The position numbers and the translations under genes were made by a program. The notes under the pieces were generated by a model, which had not been told where the DNA came from, did no database searches, and saw nothing but the letters and a program-made list of their open reading frames with translations. Below, in pieces: positions 63,730 to 64,000 of a stretch of DNA of 64,000 nt. The DNA is from Tahibacter soli. GTDB taxonomy: Bacteria > Pseudomonadota > Gammaproteobacteria > Xanthomonadales > Rhodanobacteraceae. Numbering within the stretch: position 1 is the stretch's first letter; each line of letters begins with the position of its first letter. Location: NCBI RefSeq assembly GCF_025717065.2, contig NZ_JAOVZO020000015.1, positions 62,001 to 126,000 on the forward strand, written 5' to 3'.

Positions 63730-64000
63730 ATGGGTACCCGCAATCCGAAAGTCGACGCGTACATCGCCAAGTCGGCCGAGTTCGCGCGGCCGATCCTCGA
63801 GCACCTGCGCGAGATCGTGCACGCGGCTTGTCCGGAAGTGGAAGAAGAGATAAAGTGGAGTTCGCCGCATTTCATGTATCGCGGCATGCTGTGCGGCATG
63901 GCCGCGTTCAAGCAGCACTGCGCGTTCGGCTTCTGGAAGGCCGCGCTCGTGGTGCCCGACGACAGGAACGACGAGGCGATGGGCAATTTCGGCTGCATCG
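63730..64000 (+). CDS. DUF1801/YdeI-type protein, cut by right edge
   Basis: 90 codons are visible. The opening NPKVDAYIAKSAEFARPIL and EEIKWSSPHFMYRGMLCGMA match the DUF1801/YdeI family of small cytoplasmic proteins, for which no enzymatic role is established. GGAGG lies just upstream of the ATG. It follows the GNAT gene by 20 bases on the same strand. The C-terminus lies beyond the window. Confidence 0.82.
   Translation, partial: MGTRNPKVDAYIAKSAEFARPILEHLREIVHAACPEVEEEIKWSSPHFMYRGMLCGMAAFKQHCAFGFWKAALVVPDDRNDEAMGNFGCI

Overview
The window is G+C-rich, densely coding bacterial chromosome. Gene content points to a gammaproteobacterium of the Lysobacterales (Xanthomonadales), possibly near the Dokdonella/Tahibacter (Rhodanobacteraceae) branch. 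The evidence is a liu-type leucine/isovalerate pathway, an HscC chaperone pair, paired DUF1800/DUF1501 genes, a short F-x-x-(G/S)-F-(E/Q) tag near one end of several exported proteins, and a REP-associated transposase. This assignment rests on family resemblance only. I saw no rRNA, tRNA, CRISPR array or prophage.

Layout. 1-2841 (minus): liuC, a VOC protein and biotin-dependent mccA (cut by the left edge). 2934-3241: an 18-unit 17-bp tandem array. 3417-5723 (plus): feoA, feoB and a Cys-rich membrane partner. 5777-8926 (minus): DUF1501/DUF1800 pair 1. 9091-10338: two repeat arrays around a GIY-YIG-like gene. 10341-15423 (minus): mccB, a J-domain-like membrane protein and hscC. 15525-17392: repeats and a tandem duplication that left a truncated copy of a MEST-like hydrolase. 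17463-19184 (minus): a repetitive lipoprotein and a thiolase. 19334-29767 (plus): two beta-propeller sensor kinases and DUF1800/DUF1501 pair 2. 29754-34118: a membrane LytTR regulator, a small membrane protein, a RAYT transposase and a frameshifted beta-helix protein. 34591-41399 (minus): an HD-GYP response regulator, liuA, alpha-carbonic anhydrase, leucine dehydrogenase and an exported protein. 41559-49362: icmF, a CocE-type hydrolase, trxC and an exported protein. 49387-53206: XRE, DUF4166, MFS and TetR genes with two recognisable operators. 53325-59821: a large Rhs protein with a probable periplasmic immunity protein. 59918-64000: a KLPPA-repeat protein divergent from a toroid-like/YkgJ operon, then a GNAT gene and the start of a DUF1801 gene.

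The metabolic theme is branched-chain amino acid breakdown: leucine dehydrogenase, isovaleryl-CoA dehydrogenase, both methylcrotonyl-CoA carboxylase subunits, methylglutaconyl-CoA hydratase, a thiolase and the isobutyryl-CoA mutase IcmF. Read along the minus strand, liuA, liuB, liuC and liuD keep the canonical order but are spread over about 37.7 kb, with unrelated cassettes between them. Many of the gaps carry short repeats with a GGACAG/CTGTCC core, and the RAYT gene at 31543-32499 is flanked by the same sequences.

The best candidates for undescribed biology are (a) this repeat family and its probable RAYT partner, and (b) the locus at 59918-63426. There a strong promoter drives a lysine-rich KLAKLPPA-repeat protein with no acidic residues, divergent from an operon encoding a terpenoid-toroid-like Cys-rich protein and a CxxC-x4-CC (YkgJ/FliB-superfamily) protein. 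(c) The Rhs C-terminal domain with its exported downstream partner looks like a toxin-immunity pair.
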